In this document: positions 53,433 through 63,996 of the stretch, one piece after another
How the letters are laid out: every line of letters starts with the position of its first letter
Position numbering within the stretch: the stretch's first letter is position 1
Origin: Flavobacteriaceae bacterium
GTDB lineage: Bacteria; Bacteroidota; Bacteroidia; Flavobacteriales; Flavobacteriaceae
Length of the DNA: 64,000 bases
Reading direction: 5' to 3'
NCBI GenBank assembly: GCA_947451525.1
Contig: CANFZM010000004.1
Location: forward strand, 93,176-157,175
Made by a program: the position numbers and the translations under genes
Notes under the pieces: model-generated
Database searches by the model: none
Seen by the model: the letters and a program-made list of their open reading frames with translations, nothing else
What the model was told of the DNA's origin: nothing

Positions 53433-53939
53433 TTATTCTGCTGCTTCGGTAGTTTCTTCTGCAGAAGCTTCAGGTGCTGAAGTTTCAGTTGCAGTAGCGG
53501 TTTCAGTTTCCGATTTTTTAGCTTTTCCACCACGACGGCTTTTAGCTTTTTTCTCTTCTTTTTTACCACCGTTGTAAATTTCATTGAAATCTACTAGTTC
53601 GATCATTGCCATATCAGCGTTATCTCCTAAACGATTTCCAACTTTAATGATACGAGTGTATCCACCTGGACGATCTCCTACTTTAGCTGCTACTTCTCTG
53701 AAAAGTTCAGTAACACCATATTTATTACGTAGGTAAGCGAAAACTATACGACGATTGTGTGTAGTATCTTCTTTTGATTTTGTTATAAGCGGCTCAACGA
53801 ATTGTTTAAGTGCTTTTGCTTTAGCAACAGTTGTATTAATACGTTTGTGCTCAATAAGAGAACAAGCCATATTAGCTAACATAGATTTTCTATGTCCTGT
53901 CTGTCTGCTTAAGTGATTGAATTTTTTTCCGTGTCTCAT
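53433..53939 (-). CDS. rplQ: ribosomal protein L17
   Basis: A 168-residue L17 of the large subunit exit-tunnel rim. The first 120 residues carry the family core ([58 protein letters not shown]). The last 45 residues are an extension, a basic run ([18 protein letters not shown]) then a Thr/Ala/Glu-rich acidic tail, often seen in Bacteroidota. Last gene of the operon, 28 bp after rpoA. Confidence 0.97.
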   Translation of the reverse strand: MRHGKKFNHLSRQTGHRKSMLANMACSLIEHKRINTTVAKAKALKQFVEPLITKSKEDTTHNRRIVFAYLRNKYGVTELFREVAAKVGDRPGGYTRIIKVGNRLGDNADMAMIELVDFNEIYNGGKKEEKKAKSRRGGKAKKSETETATATETSAPEASAEETTEAAE

Positions 53940-53967
53940 TTTAAATGCTATTTAACTTGAATAAGAA

Positions 53968-54960
53968 CTAGTCTTTATCTAATTTATATTTTGACAAATC
54001 CATTCCGAAGGTTAAATTTTTAACTGCTACTAGTTCGTCTAGTTCTGTTAAAGATTTTTTACCGAAATTACGGAATTTCATTAAGTCGTGTTTGTTAAAA
54101 GAGACAAGGTCTCCTAATGTATCAACTTCAGCTGCTTTAAGGCAGTTTAATGCTCTTACAGATAAATCCATATCAACAAGCTTAGTTTTAAGCAATTGTC
54201 TCATATGTAATGATTCTTCATCATAAGAATCTGTTTGAGCAATTTCGTCAGCCTCAAGAGTTATTCTCTCATCGGAGAATAACATGAAGTGGTGAATTAA
54301 TACTTTTGCAGCTTCAGTTAAAGCGTCTTTTGGATTAATAGATCCGTCAGTTTTTATTTCAAAAACTAATTTTTCATAATCTGTTTTTTGCTCTACACGG
54401 AAATTTTCAATTGTATATTTCACGTTTTTTACTGGAGTAAAGATAGAATCTGTGAAGATAGTTCCAATAGCAGCATTTTGCTTTTTGTTTTCTTCGGCAG
54501 GTACATATCCTCTACCTTTTTCAATTGTTAATTCCATATTGAAATTAACTTTTGCATCAAGGTTACAAATAACTAACTCTGGGTTTAATACTTGAAATCC
54601 AGAGATGAATTTTTGAAAATCACCAGCAGTTATTTGCTCTTTACCTGTTATAGATATAGTTACTGATTCGTTATCAATATCTTCAATTTGACGTTTGAAA
54701 CGTACTTGTTTAAGACTAAGGATAATTTCGGTAACATCTTCAACAACTCCTGGAATAGTAGAGAATTCATGCTCAACACCTTCAATTTTGGTAGAGGTGA
54801 TTGCATATCCTTCTAGAGCAGAAAGTAAAACTCTTCTAAGTGCATTACCAACTGTCAATCCGTAACCAGGTTCTAAAGGTCTGAACTCAAACTTACCTTC
54901 AAAATCGGTTGAATCGATCATGATAACTTTATCGGGCTTTTGAAAATTAAATATTGCCAT
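53968..54960 (-). CDS. rpoA: RNA polymerase alpha subunit
   Basis: A 330-residue alpha subunit. The N-terminal domain (dimerisation) runs to about 235 with [20 protein letters not shown], and the C-terminal helix-hairpin-helix domain ends with [20 protein letters not shown] and [13 protein letters not shown]. Length and order are normal. It lies between rpsD and rplQ. Confidence 0.98.
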   Translation of the reverse strand: MAIFNFQKPDKVIMIDSTDFEGKFEFRPLEPGYGLTVGNALRRVLLSALEGYAITSTKIEGVEHEFSTIPGVVEDVTEIILSLKQVRFKRQIEDIDNESVTISITGKEQITAGDFQKFISGFQVLNPELVICNLDAKVNFNMELTIEKGRGYVPAEENKKQNAAIGTIFTDSIFTPVKNVKYTIENFRVEQKTDYEKLVFEIKTDGSINPKDALTEAAKVLIHHFMLFSDERITLEADEIAQTDSYDEESLHMRQLLKTKLVDMDLSVRALNCLKAAEVDTLGDLVSFNKHDLMKFRNFGKKSLTELDELVAVKNLTFGMDLSKYKLDKD

Positions 54961-54981
54961 AATTTAGACTAGTGTCAATGA

Positions 54982-55587
54982 TTATTTGTTGTACAACTCT
55001 ACGATTAATTGTTCTTTGATGTTTTCTGGTATTTGCAATCTAGCAGGTACAGAAACGAAAGTACCTTGTTTAGTATCGTTGTTCCAAGTAATCCATTCAT
55101 ATACATGACTAGAGTTAGATAAAGAACGTTCAATAGACTCTAAAGATTTAGATTTTTCACGAACAGCAACAATATCACCAGGTTTAAGGTGGTACGATGG
55201 AATGTTCACTAATTCTCCATTAACAGTAACATGACGGTGAGAAACAATTTGACGGGCAGCTCTTCTTGTAGAAGCAATTCCCATTCTGAAAACTACATTA
55301 TCTAAACGAGCTTCACATAATTGTAAAAGGATTTCACCTGTTACACCTTTAGAAGCAGCTGCTTTTTCAAATAAGTTTCTAAATTGTTTTTCCAGAATAC
55401 CATAAGAGTATTTAGCCTTTTGTTTCTCCATTAACTGGATAGCGTATTCTGATTTTTTACCTCTTTTTTTAGCCATCCCGTGTTGTCCGGGTGGATAATT
55501 TCTTTTTTCGAATGCTTTATCAGCTCCGAAAATTGCCTCGCCAAATTTACGAGCAATTTTTGTACTTGGACCAGTATATCTTGCCAT
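54982..55587 (-). CDS. rpsD: ribosomal protein S4
   Basis: A 201-residue S4, 16S rRNA assembly initiator. [20 protein letters not shown] begins the N-terminal part, and the S4 RNA-binding domain is seen at about 93-155 ([37 protein letters not shown]). It is the zinc-free form, since the N-terminal cysteines are absent. About 86 bp separate it from rpsK. Confidence 0.97.
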   Translation of the reverse strand: MARYTGPSTKIARKFGEAIFGADKAFEKRNYPPGQHGMAKKRGKKSEYAIQLMEKQKAKYSYGILEKQFRNLFEKAAASKGVTGEILLQLCEARLDNVVFRMGIASTRRAARQIVSHRHVTVNGELVNIPSYHLKPGDIVAVREKSKSLESIERSLSNSSHVYEWITWNNDTKQGTFVSVPARLQIPENIKEQLIVELYNK

Positions 55588-55673
55588 TTTGAATTTTTTT
55601 TGAGATAGAGATTATGAATTCAGGTCAATAAATCCTTCGATAATCTTTGCTCTTTCTCTTGTTATACTATAAA

Positions 55674-56057
55674 TTATACTCTACGTCTTTTAGGAGGACG
55701 ACATCCGTTGTGAGGCATTGGAGTAACGTCAATAATTTCTGTTACTTCTACACCACTATTATGTAATGAACGGATAGCAGACTCACGTCCGTTACCTGGT
55801 CCTTTAACATAAACTTTTACTTTTTTAAGTCCAGCTTCTAATGCTACTTTACTGCAATCTTCAGCTGCCATTTGGGCAGCATAGGGTGTGTTCTTTTTAG
55901 AACCTCTGAATCCCATTTTACCTGCAGAAGACCAAGAAATAACGTCACCTTTTTTGTTAGTTAACGAAATGATGATGTTGTTAAAAGTCGCATTAATATG
56001 AGCTTCCCCTGTAGATTCAATAATAACTTTACGTTTTTTTGTACTTGCTTTGGCCAT
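55674..56057 (-). CDS. rpsK: ribosomal protein S11
   Basis: A 127-residue S11 with [40 protein letters not shown] and the C-terminal [24 protein letters not shown] ending ([20 protein letters not shown]). Length is standard. It lies between rpsM and rpsD. Confidence 0.98.
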   Translation of the reverse strand: MAKASTKKRKVIIESTGEAHINATFNNIIISLTNKKGDVISWSSAGKMGFRGSKKNTPYAAQMAAEDCSKVALEAGLKKVKVYVKGPGNGRESAIRSLHNSGVEVTEIIDVTPMPHNGCRPPKRRRV

Positions 56058-56065
56058 ATTACTTA

Positions 56066-56440
56066 CTATTTAGTTGCTTTTTTCTTGTTAGCAACAGTTT
56101 TTCTTTTACCTTTTCTTGTTCTAGAATTGTTTTTAGTTCTTTGTCCTCTTAATGGAAGACCAGATCTATGACGAATTCCTCTGTAACATCCAATATCCAT
56201 TAAACGTTTGATGTTTAATGAAGTTTCTGAACGTAGTTCACCTTCAATTTTGTAAAATGAAACTGCTTCACGAATTGCTCCGATCTGGTCATCATTCCAA
56301 TCTTGAACTTTGATATCTTGGCTAACTTGAGCTTTATCTAAAATCTCAATAGCTCTACTTTTTCCTACTCCGAAGATATAGGTAAGTGCTATAACACCTC
56401 TTTTATTTTTAGGTACATCTACCCCTGCTATTCTTGCCAT
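56066..56440 (-). CDS. rpsM: ribosomal protein S13
   Basis: A 124-residue S13 of the 30S head. [20 protein letters not shown], the [14 protein letters not shown] helix and the basic tail [20 protein letters not shown] and following KGKRKT are typical. 8 bp separate it from rpsK. Confidence 0.98.
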   Translation of the reverse strand: MARIAGVDVPKNKRGVIALTYIFGVGKSRAIEILDKAQVSQDIKVQDWNDDQIGAIREAVSFYKIEGELRSETSLNIKRLMDIGCYRGIRHRSGLPLRGQRTKNNSRTRKGKRKTVANKKKATK

Positions 56441-56442
56441 AA

Positions 56443-56559
56443 TTATCCTTGTCTTTGTTTAAATCTAGGATTCTTTTTGTTAATAACGTATAATCTCCCT
56501 TTTCTGCGCACAATCTTACATTCTGCGCTTCGTTTTTTTACTGATGTTCTTACTTTCAT
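56443..56559 (-). CDS. rpmJ: ribosomal protein L36 (zinc-free form)
   Basis: A 38-residue protein, too short for many gene finders. It starts [20 protein letters not shown] and ends [12 protein letters not shown], the L36 frame. The usual zinc ribbon (Cys-x2-Cys ... Cys ... His) is reduced to one Cys, so this is the C-minus form often found in Flavobacteria. It lies 2 bp upstream of rpsM and 12 bp downstream of infA, as in the standard order. Confidence 0.95.
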   Translation of the reverse strand: MKVRTSVKKRSAECKIVRRKGRLYVINKKNPRFKQRQG

Positions 56560-56571
56560 TTTTAAATAACT

Positions 56572-56787
56572 TTAGTATCTGTAAGTGATTCTTGCTTTTG
56601 ACAAATCGTAAGGGCTCATTTCTAGTTTTACTTTGTCACCAGGTAACAATTTAATGTAATGCATTCGCATTTTACCAGATATATGTGCTATAACGATATG
56701 TCCATTTTCTAATTCTACACGGAACATCGCATTGGATAATGCTTCAATTATTGATCCGTCTTGTTCTATTGCTGATTGTTTTGCCAT
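56572..56787 (-). CDS. infA: translation initiation factor IF-1
   Basis: A 71-residue OB-fold S1-domain protein blocking the A site during initiation. [20 protein letters not shown] and [20 protein letters not shown] are the family core; RITYRY ends it. Length is standard. It follows secY by 5 bp. Confidence 0.97.
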   Translation of the reverse strand: MAKQSAIEQDGSIIEALSNAMFRVELENGHIVIAHISGKMRMHYIKLLPGDKVKLEMSPYDLSKARITYRY

Positions 56788-56792
56788 AAAAA

Positions 56793-58136
56793 TTAAGCTA
56801 CTGCTTTTCTATTTTTACCACTTTTCATCAAACCATCATAATGCTTATTCAATAAATAAGAATTTATTTGTTGAATAGTATCAATTGCAACTCCAACCAT
56901 AATGATTAAAGAAGTTCCGCCATAGAACATTGCCCATGATTGTTGTACATCTAAACTTACTACAATGGCTGGGAACACAGCTATTAAAGCTAAGAATAAG
57001 GCACCTGGAAAAGTTACCAATGACATGATCTTGTCTAAGAAATCTGCTGTATCAACTCCTGGTTTTACACCTGGAATAAAACCACCACTTCTTTTTAAAT
57101 CGTCTGCCATTTTATTTGTTGGAACTGTAATTGCTGTGTAAAAGAATGTAAAGATGATGATTAAAGTTGCAAAAACCAAATTATACCAAAATCCGAACAT
57201 ATTACTAAATGCTCCTGCTATTGATTGTGAAGCTTCAGATTGTGATAATTTAGCTAAAGCTGCGGGAATGAACATAATTGCTTGGGCAAAAATGATTGGC
57301 ATTACACCGGCTGCATTTAGTTTTAATGGTATCCATTGTCTGTTACCTCCCATCATATCTTCTTCAAAATCACCTGATGTAGTTCTGCGAGCATATTGTA
57401 CTGGTATTTTTCTAATAGCCATTACTAATAATACACAAGCAATAATTACTAACATCCAAACAATAATTTCAAGAACAAGAATCATTAAGCCACCATTATT
57501 ATTGGTAACTCTAGATGTAAATTCTTGGATTAATGCTTGTGGTAATCGTGCTAAGATTCCGACCATAATCAATAGAGAGATTCCATTTCCAATACCTTTA
57601 TCTGTAATTTTTTCTCCTAACCACATGGCAAAAATTGTACCTGTAGTTAAAATTAAAACCGAAGAGAAAAGGAATGCGAAAGAATCAAACCCTAATAAAA
57701 ATGCATCATGAGGAATAGTTTGTCTTAGGTTATAAATATACCCAGGACCTTGTAGTAAAGTGATACCAATTGTTAACCAACGTGTAATTTGGTTTAACTT
57801 TTTTCTACCACTTTCGCCATCCTTTTGTAATTTCTGTAAATAAGGAATTGCAATCCCCATTAATTGAACAACAATTGAAGCAGAAATGTAAGGCATAATA
57901 CCTAATGCAAAAACAGATGCTTTAGAGAATGCTCCACCAGTAAACATATCCAGAATTGAACCAATTCCTTTATTAGTTTGACCTGTAAGACCTCCCAGCT
58001 GCGTTGCATCGATACCTGGAAGAGTAACATGAGCTCCAAATCTATATACTAAAAGTAAACCTAAAGTAAAAAAAATACGATTCTTTAACTCTTCTATTTT
58101 CCAAACATTCTTAAACGATTCAATAAAATTCTTCAT
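56793..58136 (-). CDS. secY: protein translocase subunit SecY
   Basis: A 447-residue channel of the Sec translocon with ten membrane helices. [18 protein letters not shown], the plug region [20 protein letters not shown] and [11 protein letters not shown] are the conserved SecY blocks. SecE and SecG are not in this window. It starts 12 bp after rplO and is in the usual place between rplO and infA. Confidence 0.98.
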   Translation of the reverse strand: MKNFIESFKNVWKIEELKNRIFFTLGLLLVYRFGAHVTLPGIDATQLGGLTGQTNKGIGSILDMFTGGAFSKASVFALGIMPYISASIVVQLMGIAIPYLQKLQKDGESGRKKLNQITRWLTIGITLLQGPGYIYNLRQTIPHDAFLLGFDSFAFLFSSVLILTTGTIFAMWLGEKITDKGIGNGISLLIMVGILARLPQALIQEFTSRVTNNNGGLMILVLEIIVWMLVIIACVLLVMAIRKIPVQYARRTTSGDFEEDMMGGNRQWIPLKLNAAGVMPIIFAQAIMFIPAALAKLSQSEASQSIAGAFSNMFGFWYNLVFATLIIIFTFFYTAITVPTNKMADDLKRSGGFIPGVKPGVDTADFLDKIMSLVTFPGALFLALIAVFPAIVVSLDVQQSWAMFYGGTSLIIMVGVAIDTIQQINSYLLNKHYDGLMKSGKNRKAVA

Positions 58137-58148
58137 ATAATCAGAGAA

Positions 58149-58601
58149 TTATAAGGTTACTACTTCGCCACCAGCAGCTTCAATAGCAGCTTTTGCGGTA
58201 GCAGTAAATTTATGAGCAGTTACTTTTAATTTAGCTTTTAGTTCACCTCTTCCTAATATTTTAACTAATTCGGATTTGGTAGCCAAACGGTTTTCTACTA
58301 ATACTGCAAAATCTACAGTATCTGTAACAATTCCGTTATCTACTAAAGCTTGAAGAGTATCAAGATTTACACCTTGATGCTCAATTCTATTAATGTTCGT
58401 GAAACCAAACTTAGGCACACGTCTTTGAAGTGGCATTTGCCCTCCTTCAAAACCAATTTTTTTAGAATAACCAGAACGAGATTTTGCCCCTTTGTGACCT
58501 CTTGCAGAAGTACCACCTTTACCAGAACCTTCTCCTCTACCTAATCTTTTATTTTGATTGTGTGTAGAACCTTCAGCAGGTTGTAAGTTACTTAAATTCA
58601 T
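58149..58601 (-). CDS. rplO: ribosomal protein L15
   Basis: A 150-residue L15 of the large subunit. MNLSNLQPAEGSTHNQNKRL, the glycine-rich GRGEGSGKGGTSARGHKGAK and GFEGGQMPLQRRVPKFGF are typical. Length is normal. Confidence 0.98.
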   Translation of the reverse strand: MNLSNLQPAEGSTHNQNKRLGRGEGSGKGGTSARGHKGAKSRSGYSKKIGFEGGQMPLQRRVPKFGFTNINRIEHQGVNLDTLQALVDNGIVTDTVDFAVLVENRLATKSELVKILGRGELKAKLKVTAHKFTATAKAAIEAAGGEVVTL

Positions 58602-58612
58602 AACTATAATTG

Positions 58613-58795
58613 TTATTTAACTTCCTCTACGGAAACTAAGTGTTTAACTTTATTTATCATTCCAAGGATTGTTGGATTTGAATCATGCTCCACAACCTGT
58701 CCCATTTTACGAAGACCCAAAGCCTCTAACCCTCTTTTTTGTGTAAGAGGACAATTGATTTTGCTTCTAACTTGTTTTACTAATAATTTAGCCAT
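58613..58795 (-). CDS. rpmD: ribosomal protein L30
   Basis: A 60-residue L30, short bacterial form. [20 protein letters not shown] and [20 protein letters not shown] match the family. It lies between rpsE and rplO with gaps of 11-12 bp. Confidence 0.96.
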   Translation of the reverse strand: MAKLLVKQVRSKINCPLTQKRGLEALGLRKMGQVVEHDSNPTILGMINKVKHLVSVEEVK

Positions 58796-58807
58796 AATTT
58801 CCTTGAA

Positions 58808-59332
58808 TTAACCTTTAAAAACTTTCTCTAAAGAAACACCTCTTTGTCTTGCAACAGTATAAGCGCTTCTCATTTGTAGTAATGCGTCAAAAGTTGCTTT
58901 CACCACGTTATGTGGATTAGATGACCCTTGAGATTTTGATAATACATCGTGTATACCTACTGATTCTAGTACTGAACGAACAGCACCACCAGCAATAACT
59001 CCTGTACCATGAGATGCAGGCATTAAAAATACACGAGCTCCACCAAATTTACCTTTTTGTTCGTGAGGTACTGATTGTCCTCTCAAAGGAATTCTAACAA
59101 GATTTTTCTTAGCATCTTCTACTGCTTTCGCAATTGCTTCAGAAACGTCTTTAGATTTTCCTAATCCGTGACCAACAACACCGTTTTCATCACCTACTAC
59201 AACAATAGCAGAAAAGCCAAAAGCTCTACCTCCTTTTGTTACTTTGGTAACACGATTTACACTTACCAAACGATCTTTTAATTCAAGACCACTTGGTTTT
59301 ACTAACTCTACATTCTTGTATTTATTAGACAT
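58808..59332 (-). CDS. rpsE: ribosomal protein S5
   Basis: A 174-residue S5, 30S decoding fidelity. [20 protein letters not shown], the [20 protein letters not shown] and [20 protein letters not shown] blocks are present. Length is normal. Confidence 0.98.
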   Translation of the reverse strand: MSNKYKNVELVKPSGLELKDRLVSVNRVTKVTKGGRAFGFSAIVVVGDENGVVGHGLGKSKDVSEAIAKAVEDAKKNLVRIPLRGQSVPHEQKGKFGGARVFLMPASHGTGVIAGGAVRSVLESVGIHDVLSKSQGSSNPHNVVKATFDALLQMRSAYTVARQRGVSLEKVFKG

Positions 59333-59337
59333 ATATA

Positions 59338-59691
59338 TTAGAATTTAAGTCCAGCTGCTCTTGCGCCTTCTGCTAATGATTTAATACGACCGTGGTATAA
59401 GTATCCTCCTCTATCGAAGGTTACTGTATCTATTCCGGCTTTCAACGCTTTTTCTGCAACTAGTTTTCCAACTGTGTTTGCAACATCTACGCTTGAACCT
59501 TTACTATCTACTCCTTTATCTCTAGAGGAAGTAGCTAACAAAGTAACTCCATTTACATCGTCTATGAGCTGAGCATAGATTTCTTTGTTACTTCTGAATA
59601 CAGAAAGTCTTGGTCTTGCAGCTGTACCGCTTACAATCTTTCTTATTCTATACTGGATTCTCTGTCTTCTTTCAGATTTTGTTAATGACAT
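59338..59691 (-). CDS. rplR: ribosomal protein L18
   Basis: A 117-residue L18, binder of 5S r[43 protein letters not shown] and [20 protein letters not shown] are family motifs. It starts 11 bp after rplF. Confidence 0.98.
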   Translation of the reverse strand: MSLTKSERRQRIQYRIRKIVSGTAARPRLSVFRSNKEIYAQLIDDVNGVTLLATSSRDKGVDSKGSSVDVANTVGKLVAEKALKAGIDTVTFDRGGYLYHGRIKSLAEGARAAGLKF

Positions 59692-59702
59692 GATCTCTAT
59701 TT

Positions 59703-60245
59703 TTAAGCTGATTTACCTGCTTTTCTTCTTAATACTTCACCTACGAACTTAATACCTTTTCCTTTGTATGGTTCTGGTCTACGGAAATTTCTAATTTTCG
59801 CAGTTACCTGACCTAAAAGTTGTTTATCATAAGAAGTAAGTTTTACTATTGGGTTTTTTCCTTTTTCAGATATTGTTTCTAAAGTAACTTCTTTAGCAAC
59901 TTCTAAAACGATATTATGAGAAAAACCTAAAGCTAAATCAAGTTTTTGACCTTGATTAGATGCTCTATAACCCACACCAACTAGTTCTAATTCTTTAGTG
60001 AAACCAGTAGATACTCCATTAATCATATTATTGATTAATGATCTGTATAAACCATGTTTAGCTCTTTGGTCTTTGTGATCTGAGGATCTCTCCACAATTA
60101 CTTGACCTTCTTCAACTTTTACTGTTACGTCCGAAAACTCTTGAGTAAGTTGACCTAATTTTCCTTTAACTGTAACCAAACCTTCTGTAACTAAAACAGT
60201 TACATCAGCTGGTATTACAACTGGATTTTTACCTATTCTTGACAT
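59703..60245 (-). CDS. rplF: ribosomal protein L6
   Basis: A 180-residue L6, two-domain protein near the factor-binding site. [40 protein letters not shown] and [20 protein letters not shown] are typical. It starts 14 bp after rpsH. Confidence 0.98.
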   Translation of the reverse strand: MSRIGKNPVVIPADVTVLVTEGLVTVKGKLGQLTQEFSDVTVKVEEGQVIVERSSDHKDQRAKHGLYRSLINNMINGVSTGFTKELELVGVGYRASNQGQKLDLALGFSHNIVLEVAKEVTLETISEKGKNPIVKLTSYDKQLLGQVTAKIRNFRRPEPYKGKGIKFVGEVLRRKAGKSA

Positions 60246-60259
60246 CGTTTAGCTTTTAA

Positions 60260-60658
60260 TTAGTATACGTAACAAATTACTTCTCCACCAACATTCATTT
60301 GCTTAGCTTGTTTTCCTGTCATCAATCCTTTGGATGTTGACACAATAGCAATACCTAAACCATTTAAGATTCTTGGCAATTTAGAAGCACCTGCGTACTT
60401 ACGTAAACCTGGTTTACTAATTCTTTGGATATCTTTAATTACAGCTTCTTTAGTATCTTTATCATACTTCAAAGCAATTTTGATAGAACCCTGAACAGAG
60501 TCATCTTCAAATTTGTAACTTAAGATATATCCTTGATCGAATAAAATCTTTGTGATTTCTTTTTTAAGATTAGATGCTGGAATCGCAACCACTTTGTGGT
60601 TAGCTCTCACTGCATTTCTAACTCTCGTAAGATAATCTGCAATTGGATCTGTATACAT
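60260..60658 (-). CDS. rpsH: ribosomal protein S8
   Basis: A 132-residue S8, 16S-binding and in enterobacteria a translational repressor of the spc operon. TDPIADYLTRVRNAVRANHK at the start and the C-terminal RILNGLGIAIVSTSKGLMTG with GGEVICYVY are typical. A 140-bp gap with a hairpin precedes it. Confidence 0.98.
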   Translation of the reverse strand: MYTDPIADYLTRVRNAVRANHKVVAIPASNLKKEITKILFDQGYILSYKFEDDSVQGSIKIALKYDKDTKEAVIKDIQRISKPGLRKYAGASKLPRILNGLGIAIVSTSKGLMTGKQAKQMNVGGEVICYVY

Positions 60659-60732
60659 TTGTATAGATTTGCGGTTACGGTTTTCAGAAGAACTATTCCG
60701 CTGAACCTGAAACCATTAAACTCAATTTTTAA

Positions 60733-60786
60733 AGCAGATAATTATACGTTACCGGCTAAAATCCGGCAAATGTACAATTATCTGCT
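60733..60786 (-). promoter_or_regulatory. hairpin in the rpsN-rpsH gap
   Basis: AGCAGATAATTATAC (60733-60747) and GTACAATTATCTGCT (60772-60786) pair over 14 of 15 positions around a small inner CCGG/CCGG stem. It sits between rpsN and rpsH in a 140-bp gap, much longer than the 3-20 bp typical of its neighbours. It may be a regulatory or processing structure. The gap also holds a short unrelated frame. Confidence 0.55.
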
Positions 60787-60798
60787 GAAATAAACTAA

Positions 60799-61068
60799 CT
60801 ACCAGCTAGCTTTCTTTACTCCTGGAATTAATCCTTGGTTAGCCATTTCACGAAATGTTACACGTGAAAGACCGAATTGACGCATATACCCTCTTGGTCT
60901 ACCAGTTAATTTACAACGATTGTGCAAACGGACAGGTGAAGCATTTTTAGGTAATTTTTGTAAACCTTCATAGTCACCAGCCTCTAATAAAGCTTTTCTC
61001 TTTTCAGCATACTTTACTACCGTTTTTTCTCTCTTAACCTCACGGGCTTTCATTGATTCTTTAGCCAT
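60799..61068 (-). CDS. rpsN: ribosomal protein S14 (zinc-free form)
   Basis: An 89-residue S14 of the long, C-minus type ([20 protein letters not shown], then [20 protein letters not shown], with one Cys only). The usual CxxC zinc pairs are lacking. [20 protein letters not shown] is the conserved C-terminus. It lies 3 bp after rplE. Confidence 0.97.
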   Translation of the reverse strand: MAKESMKAREVKREKTVVKYAEKRKALLEAGDYEGLQKLPKNASPVRLHNRCKLTGRPRGYMRQFGLSRVTFREMANQGLIPGVKKASW

Positions 61069-61071
61069 ATC

Positions 61072-61623
61072 TTAATTCTTTTTAAAAGGTAAACCTAATT
61101 CTGCTAGTAATGATTTTGCTTCTTTATCTGTATTTGCAGAAGTTACAAAAGTAATATCCATACCTGAAATTTTGTTAACTTTGTCAATATCAATTTCTGG
61201 GAAAATGATTTGTTCCAAAACTCCTAAGTTATAATTACCTCTTCCGTCAAATCCAGTAGCCTTAATACCACTAAAATCTCTTACGCGTGGTAAAGCAGAA
61301 GTAATAAGTCTATCTAAAAACTCATACATTCTTTCGCCACGTAAAGTAACTTTAGCACCAATAGGCATTCCTTTTCTTAATTTGAAGGATGCTACGTCTT
61401 TTTTCGATATAGTAGCTAATGCTTTTTGTCCTGTAATTTTAGTTAATTCTTCTACTGCGTAGTCAACTAACTTTTTATCAGATACAGCTGCACCAACTCC
61501 TTTACTTAAAACGATTTTTTCAAGTTTAGGAACTTGCATTACGTTTTTATAACCGAACTCTTCTTTAAGGGCAGAGATAACTCTACTCTTATATTCTTCC
61601 TTTAGTCTAGGGATATATGCCAT
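61072..61623 (-). CDS. rplE: ribosomal protein L5
   Basis: A 183-residue L5, 5S rRNA binder of the central protuberance. [40 protein letters not shown] and [20 protein letters not shown] are family blocks. Length is normal. Confidence 0.98.
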   Translation of the reverse strand: MAYIPRLKEEYKSRVISALKEEFGYKNVMQVPKLEKIVLSKGVGAAVSDKKLVDYAVEELTKITGQKALATISKKDVASFKLRKGMPIGAKVTLRGERMYEFLDRLITSALPRVRDFSGIKATGFDGRGNYNLGVLEQIIFPEIDIDKVNKISGMDITFVTSANTDKEAKSLLAELGLPFKKN

Positions 61624-61625
61624 AA

Positions 61626-61943
61626 CTATAATACTTGATTTGATTTTTTAGAAAATCTCACTTTCTTATCTCCTTCTACTCTAGTTCCAGTTTTTGTAGC
61701 TTCTTTAGATTTTGGATCTATTAAAGACAAATTGGAAATATGAATAGGAGCTTCTTTCTTAACGATTCCACCTTGAGGGTTTTTAGCACTTGGTTTAGTA
61801 TGTTTCGAAACCATGTTAGTACCTTCAACAATCGCTTTATTATTTTCACGGCTAACTTTAAGAACTTTACCTTCAGAACCTTTATGGTCTCCAGCAATAA
61901 CTCTAACTACGTCACCTGATTTTATTTTTAACTTTGTCATCAT
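61626..61943 (-). CDS. rplX: ribosomal protein L24
   Basis: A 105-residue L24 with a KOW motif: [20 protein letters not shown] and [20 protein letters not shown], then [18 protein letters not shown]. It starts assembly of the large subunit. Two Met codons open the frame; the start may be one codon later. Confidence 0.97.
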   Translation of the reverse strand: MMTKLKIKSGDVVRVIAGDHKGSEGKVLKVSRENNKAIVEGTNMVSKHTKPSAKNPQGGIVKKEAPIHISNLSLIDPKSKEATKTGTRVEGDKKVRFSKKSNQVL

Positions 61944-61951
61944 TAATCGAA

Positions 61952-62320
61952 TTAAAGCACTTCTGGTGCTAATGATACAATTTTCATGAATTGTTTTTCA
62001 CGAAGTTCTCTTGCTATAGGACCAAAAACACGTGTTCCTCTCATTTCTCCAGCCGCATTCAAAAGAACACAAGCATTATCGTCGAAACGAATATAAGAAC
62101 CATCGGCTCTTCTCACTTCTTTTTTGGTACGTACAACAACTGCAGTTGAAACCGCTCCTTTTTTAACGTTACCGTTAGGAGTTGCGTCTTTAATTGATAC
62201 TACAATTTTATCTCCAACAGAGGCATAACGACGTTTCGTTCCTCCTAAAACACGGATAGTCAAAACTTCTTTTGCTCCTGTGTTATCTGCTACTTTTAAT
62301 CTTGATTCTTGTTGTAACAT
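61952..62320 (-). CDS. rplN: ribosomal protein L14
   Basis: A 122-residue L14. [20 protein letters not shown], the [20 protein letters not shown] block and [20 protein letters not shown] are typical. Length is standard. Confidence 0.98.
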   Translation of the reverse strand: MLQQESRLKVADNTGAKEVLTIRVLGGTKRRYASVGDKIVVSIKDATPNGNVKKGAVSTAVVVRTKKEVRRADGSYIRFDDNACVLLNAAGEMRGTRVFGPIARELREKQFMKIVSLAPEVL

Positions 62321-62322
62321 AA

Positions 62323-62583
62323 TTATTTCGCTCTTTCAATGATTTCAACTAATCTCCAACATTTAGATTTAGATAAAGGTCTTGTTTCCATGATCTTTAC
62401 TGTATCACCAATATTACAGTCATTTGTTTCGTCGTGTGCAACATATTTTTTTGTTTTCAACACGAACTTACCGTACATTGGATGTTTTACTCTTCTTGTT
62501 TCAGAAACAACTATAGATTTCTCCATTTTGTTGCTAGTAACAACACCAACTCTTTCTTTTCTTAAATTTCTTTTATCTTCCAT
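62323..62583 (-). CDS. rpsQ: ribosomal protein S17
   Basis: An 86-residue S17, OB fold, early 16S assembly protein. [40 protein letters not shown] and [20 protein letters not shown] are conserved. Confidence 0.98.
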   Translation of the reverse strand: MEDKRNLRKERVGVVTSNKMEKSIVVSETRRVKHPMYGKFVLKTKKYVAHDETNDCNIGDTVKIMETRPLSKSKCWRLVEIIERAK

Positions 62584-62594
62584 CTTTCAGCAGA

Positions 62595-62783
62595 TTACAA
62601 TTCTCTTTTGCTTAATTCCGTAGCCAATCTAGCAACCACTCTTCGCATCGTTTTGATTTGAAGTGGGTTTTGAATTGGTGAAATAGCGTGAGCGGTTTTT
62701 AATTCAGCGTATGTTTTCTTTACTTGACTAAGTTTAACTTGTAACTCAGCTGTAGACAGACTAATAACTTCTGATTGTTTCAT
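62595..62783 (-). CDS. rpmC: ribosomal protein L29
   Basis: A 62-residue helical L29 near the exit tunnel: KQSEVISLSTAELQVKLSQV and ISPIQNPLQIKTMRRVVARL. It lies 12 bp after rplP. Confidence 0.97.
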   Translation of the reverse strand: MKQSEVISLSTAELQVKLSQVKKTYAELKTAHAISPIQNPLQIKTMRRVVARLATELSKREL

Positions 62784-62795
62784 AATTTATATATA

Positions 62796-63221
62796 TTATG
62801 CTTCGAAATCTCTAGCGATAACAAATTTAGTTTTTACTGGAAGTTTTTGTGCTGCAAGACGTAACGCCTCTTTAGCAACTGCCAAAGGCACTCCTCCAAC
62901 TTCAAACATAATTTTTCCGGGTTTAACAACGGCAGCCCAATATTCAACGGCACCTTTACCTTTACCCATACGTACCTCAAGAGGTTTCTTTGTTATAGGT
63001 TTGTCTGGAAATACATTAATCCAAAGTTGTCCTTCTCTTTTCATAAAACGAGTTGCAGCAATACGCGCAGCTTCTATTTGACGTGAAGTTAAAAACATAC
63101 CTTTTTCATGTACAGATTTTATTCCAAACATTCCACTTGAAAGTAAATGTCCTCTTTGAGAAACACCTTTCATTCTACCTTTTTGTACCTTTCGGTATTT
63201 TGTTCTTTTAGGCTGTAACAT
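62796..63221 (-). CDS. rplP: ribosomal protein L16
   Basis: A 141-residue L16 near the A-site t[23 protein letters not shown], the [20 protein letters not shown] block and [20 protein letters not shown] are typical. Length is normal. Confidence 0.98.
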   Translation of the reverse strand: MLQPKRTKYRKVQKGRMKGVSQRGHLLSSGMFGIKSVHEKGMFLTSRQIEAARIAATRFMKREGQLWINVFPDKPITKKPLEVRMGKGKGAVEYWAAVVKPGKIMFEVGGVPLAVAKEALRLAAQKLPVKTKFVIARDFEA

Positions 63222-63240
63222 TTTTCTTTAATTTAAAAAA

Positions 63241-63996
63241 TTACTTTCTTTTACGTGCATCTGGTTTACCACCTTTGTTAAAAGGTTTTCTGTCTCCTCT
63301 AGGAGAATCTCCGCCTTTTCCGCCAGAAGCTTGTTTTTTATCCATTCCAACTAGTGGAGATAAATCACGTTTTCCGTACACTTCACCTTTCATGATCCAT
63401 ACTTTGATACCCATTCTACCATAAGTAGTATGCGCTTCAGCCAAAGCATAATCAATATCGGCTCTGAAAGTTGACAATGGAATTCTACCTTCTTTGAAAC
63501 CTTCTGAACGCGCCATTTCAGCTCCGTTCAAACGACCAGAAATCAAAACTTTAATTCCTTCAGCATTCATTCTCATGGATGCAGCGATAGCCATTTTAAT
63601 AGCTCTTCTGTAAGAAATTCGACTTTCAATTTGACGAGCGATACTAGTTGCAACTAAATAAGCGTCTAACTCAGGTCTTTTAATTTCAAAGATGTTGATT
63701 TGAACTTCTTTGTCAGTAACTTTCTTAAGTTCTTCTTTCAACTTGTCTACCTCTTGTCCACCTTTCCCGATAATGATACCAGGTCTTGCAGTAGTGATAG
63801 TAACGGTTACAAGTTTAAGAGTTCTCTCGATAATTACTTTTGATACACTAGCTTTTGATAAACGAGCATGGATATACTTTCTGATTTTATAATCTTCAGC
63901 GATTTTATCACCGTAATCATTTCCACCATACCAGTTTGAATCCCATCCTCTGATGATACCAAGTCTGTTTCCTATTGGATTTGTCTTTTGTCCCAT
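63241..63996 (-). CDS. rpsC: ribosomal protein S3
   Basis: A 251-residue S3 with the KH domain ([20 protein letters not shown]) and the [20 protein letters not shown] block. The last 40 residues are a basic, glycine-rich extension ([20 protein letters not shown] and onward). The gene is complete within the window; rplV would lie just beyond. Confidence 0.98.
   Translation of the reverse strand: MGQKTNPIGNRLGIIRGWDSNWYGGNDYGDKIAEDYKIRKYIHARLSKASVSKVIIERTLKLVTVTITTARPGIIIGKGGQEVDKLKEELKKVTDKEVQINIFEIKRPELDAYLVATSIARQIESRISYRRAIKMAIAASMRMNAEGIKVLISGRLNGAEMARSEGFKEGRIPLSTFRADIDYALAEAHTTYGRMGIKVWIMKGEVYGKRDLSPLVGMDKKQASGGKGGDSPRGDRKPFNKGGKPDARKRK

Noticed and set aside
53312..53584. 90-residue minus-strand open frame, Lys/Leu-rich
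   Set aside because: It overlaps the repetitive tail of rplQ in another phase and the terminator; no start context or homology.
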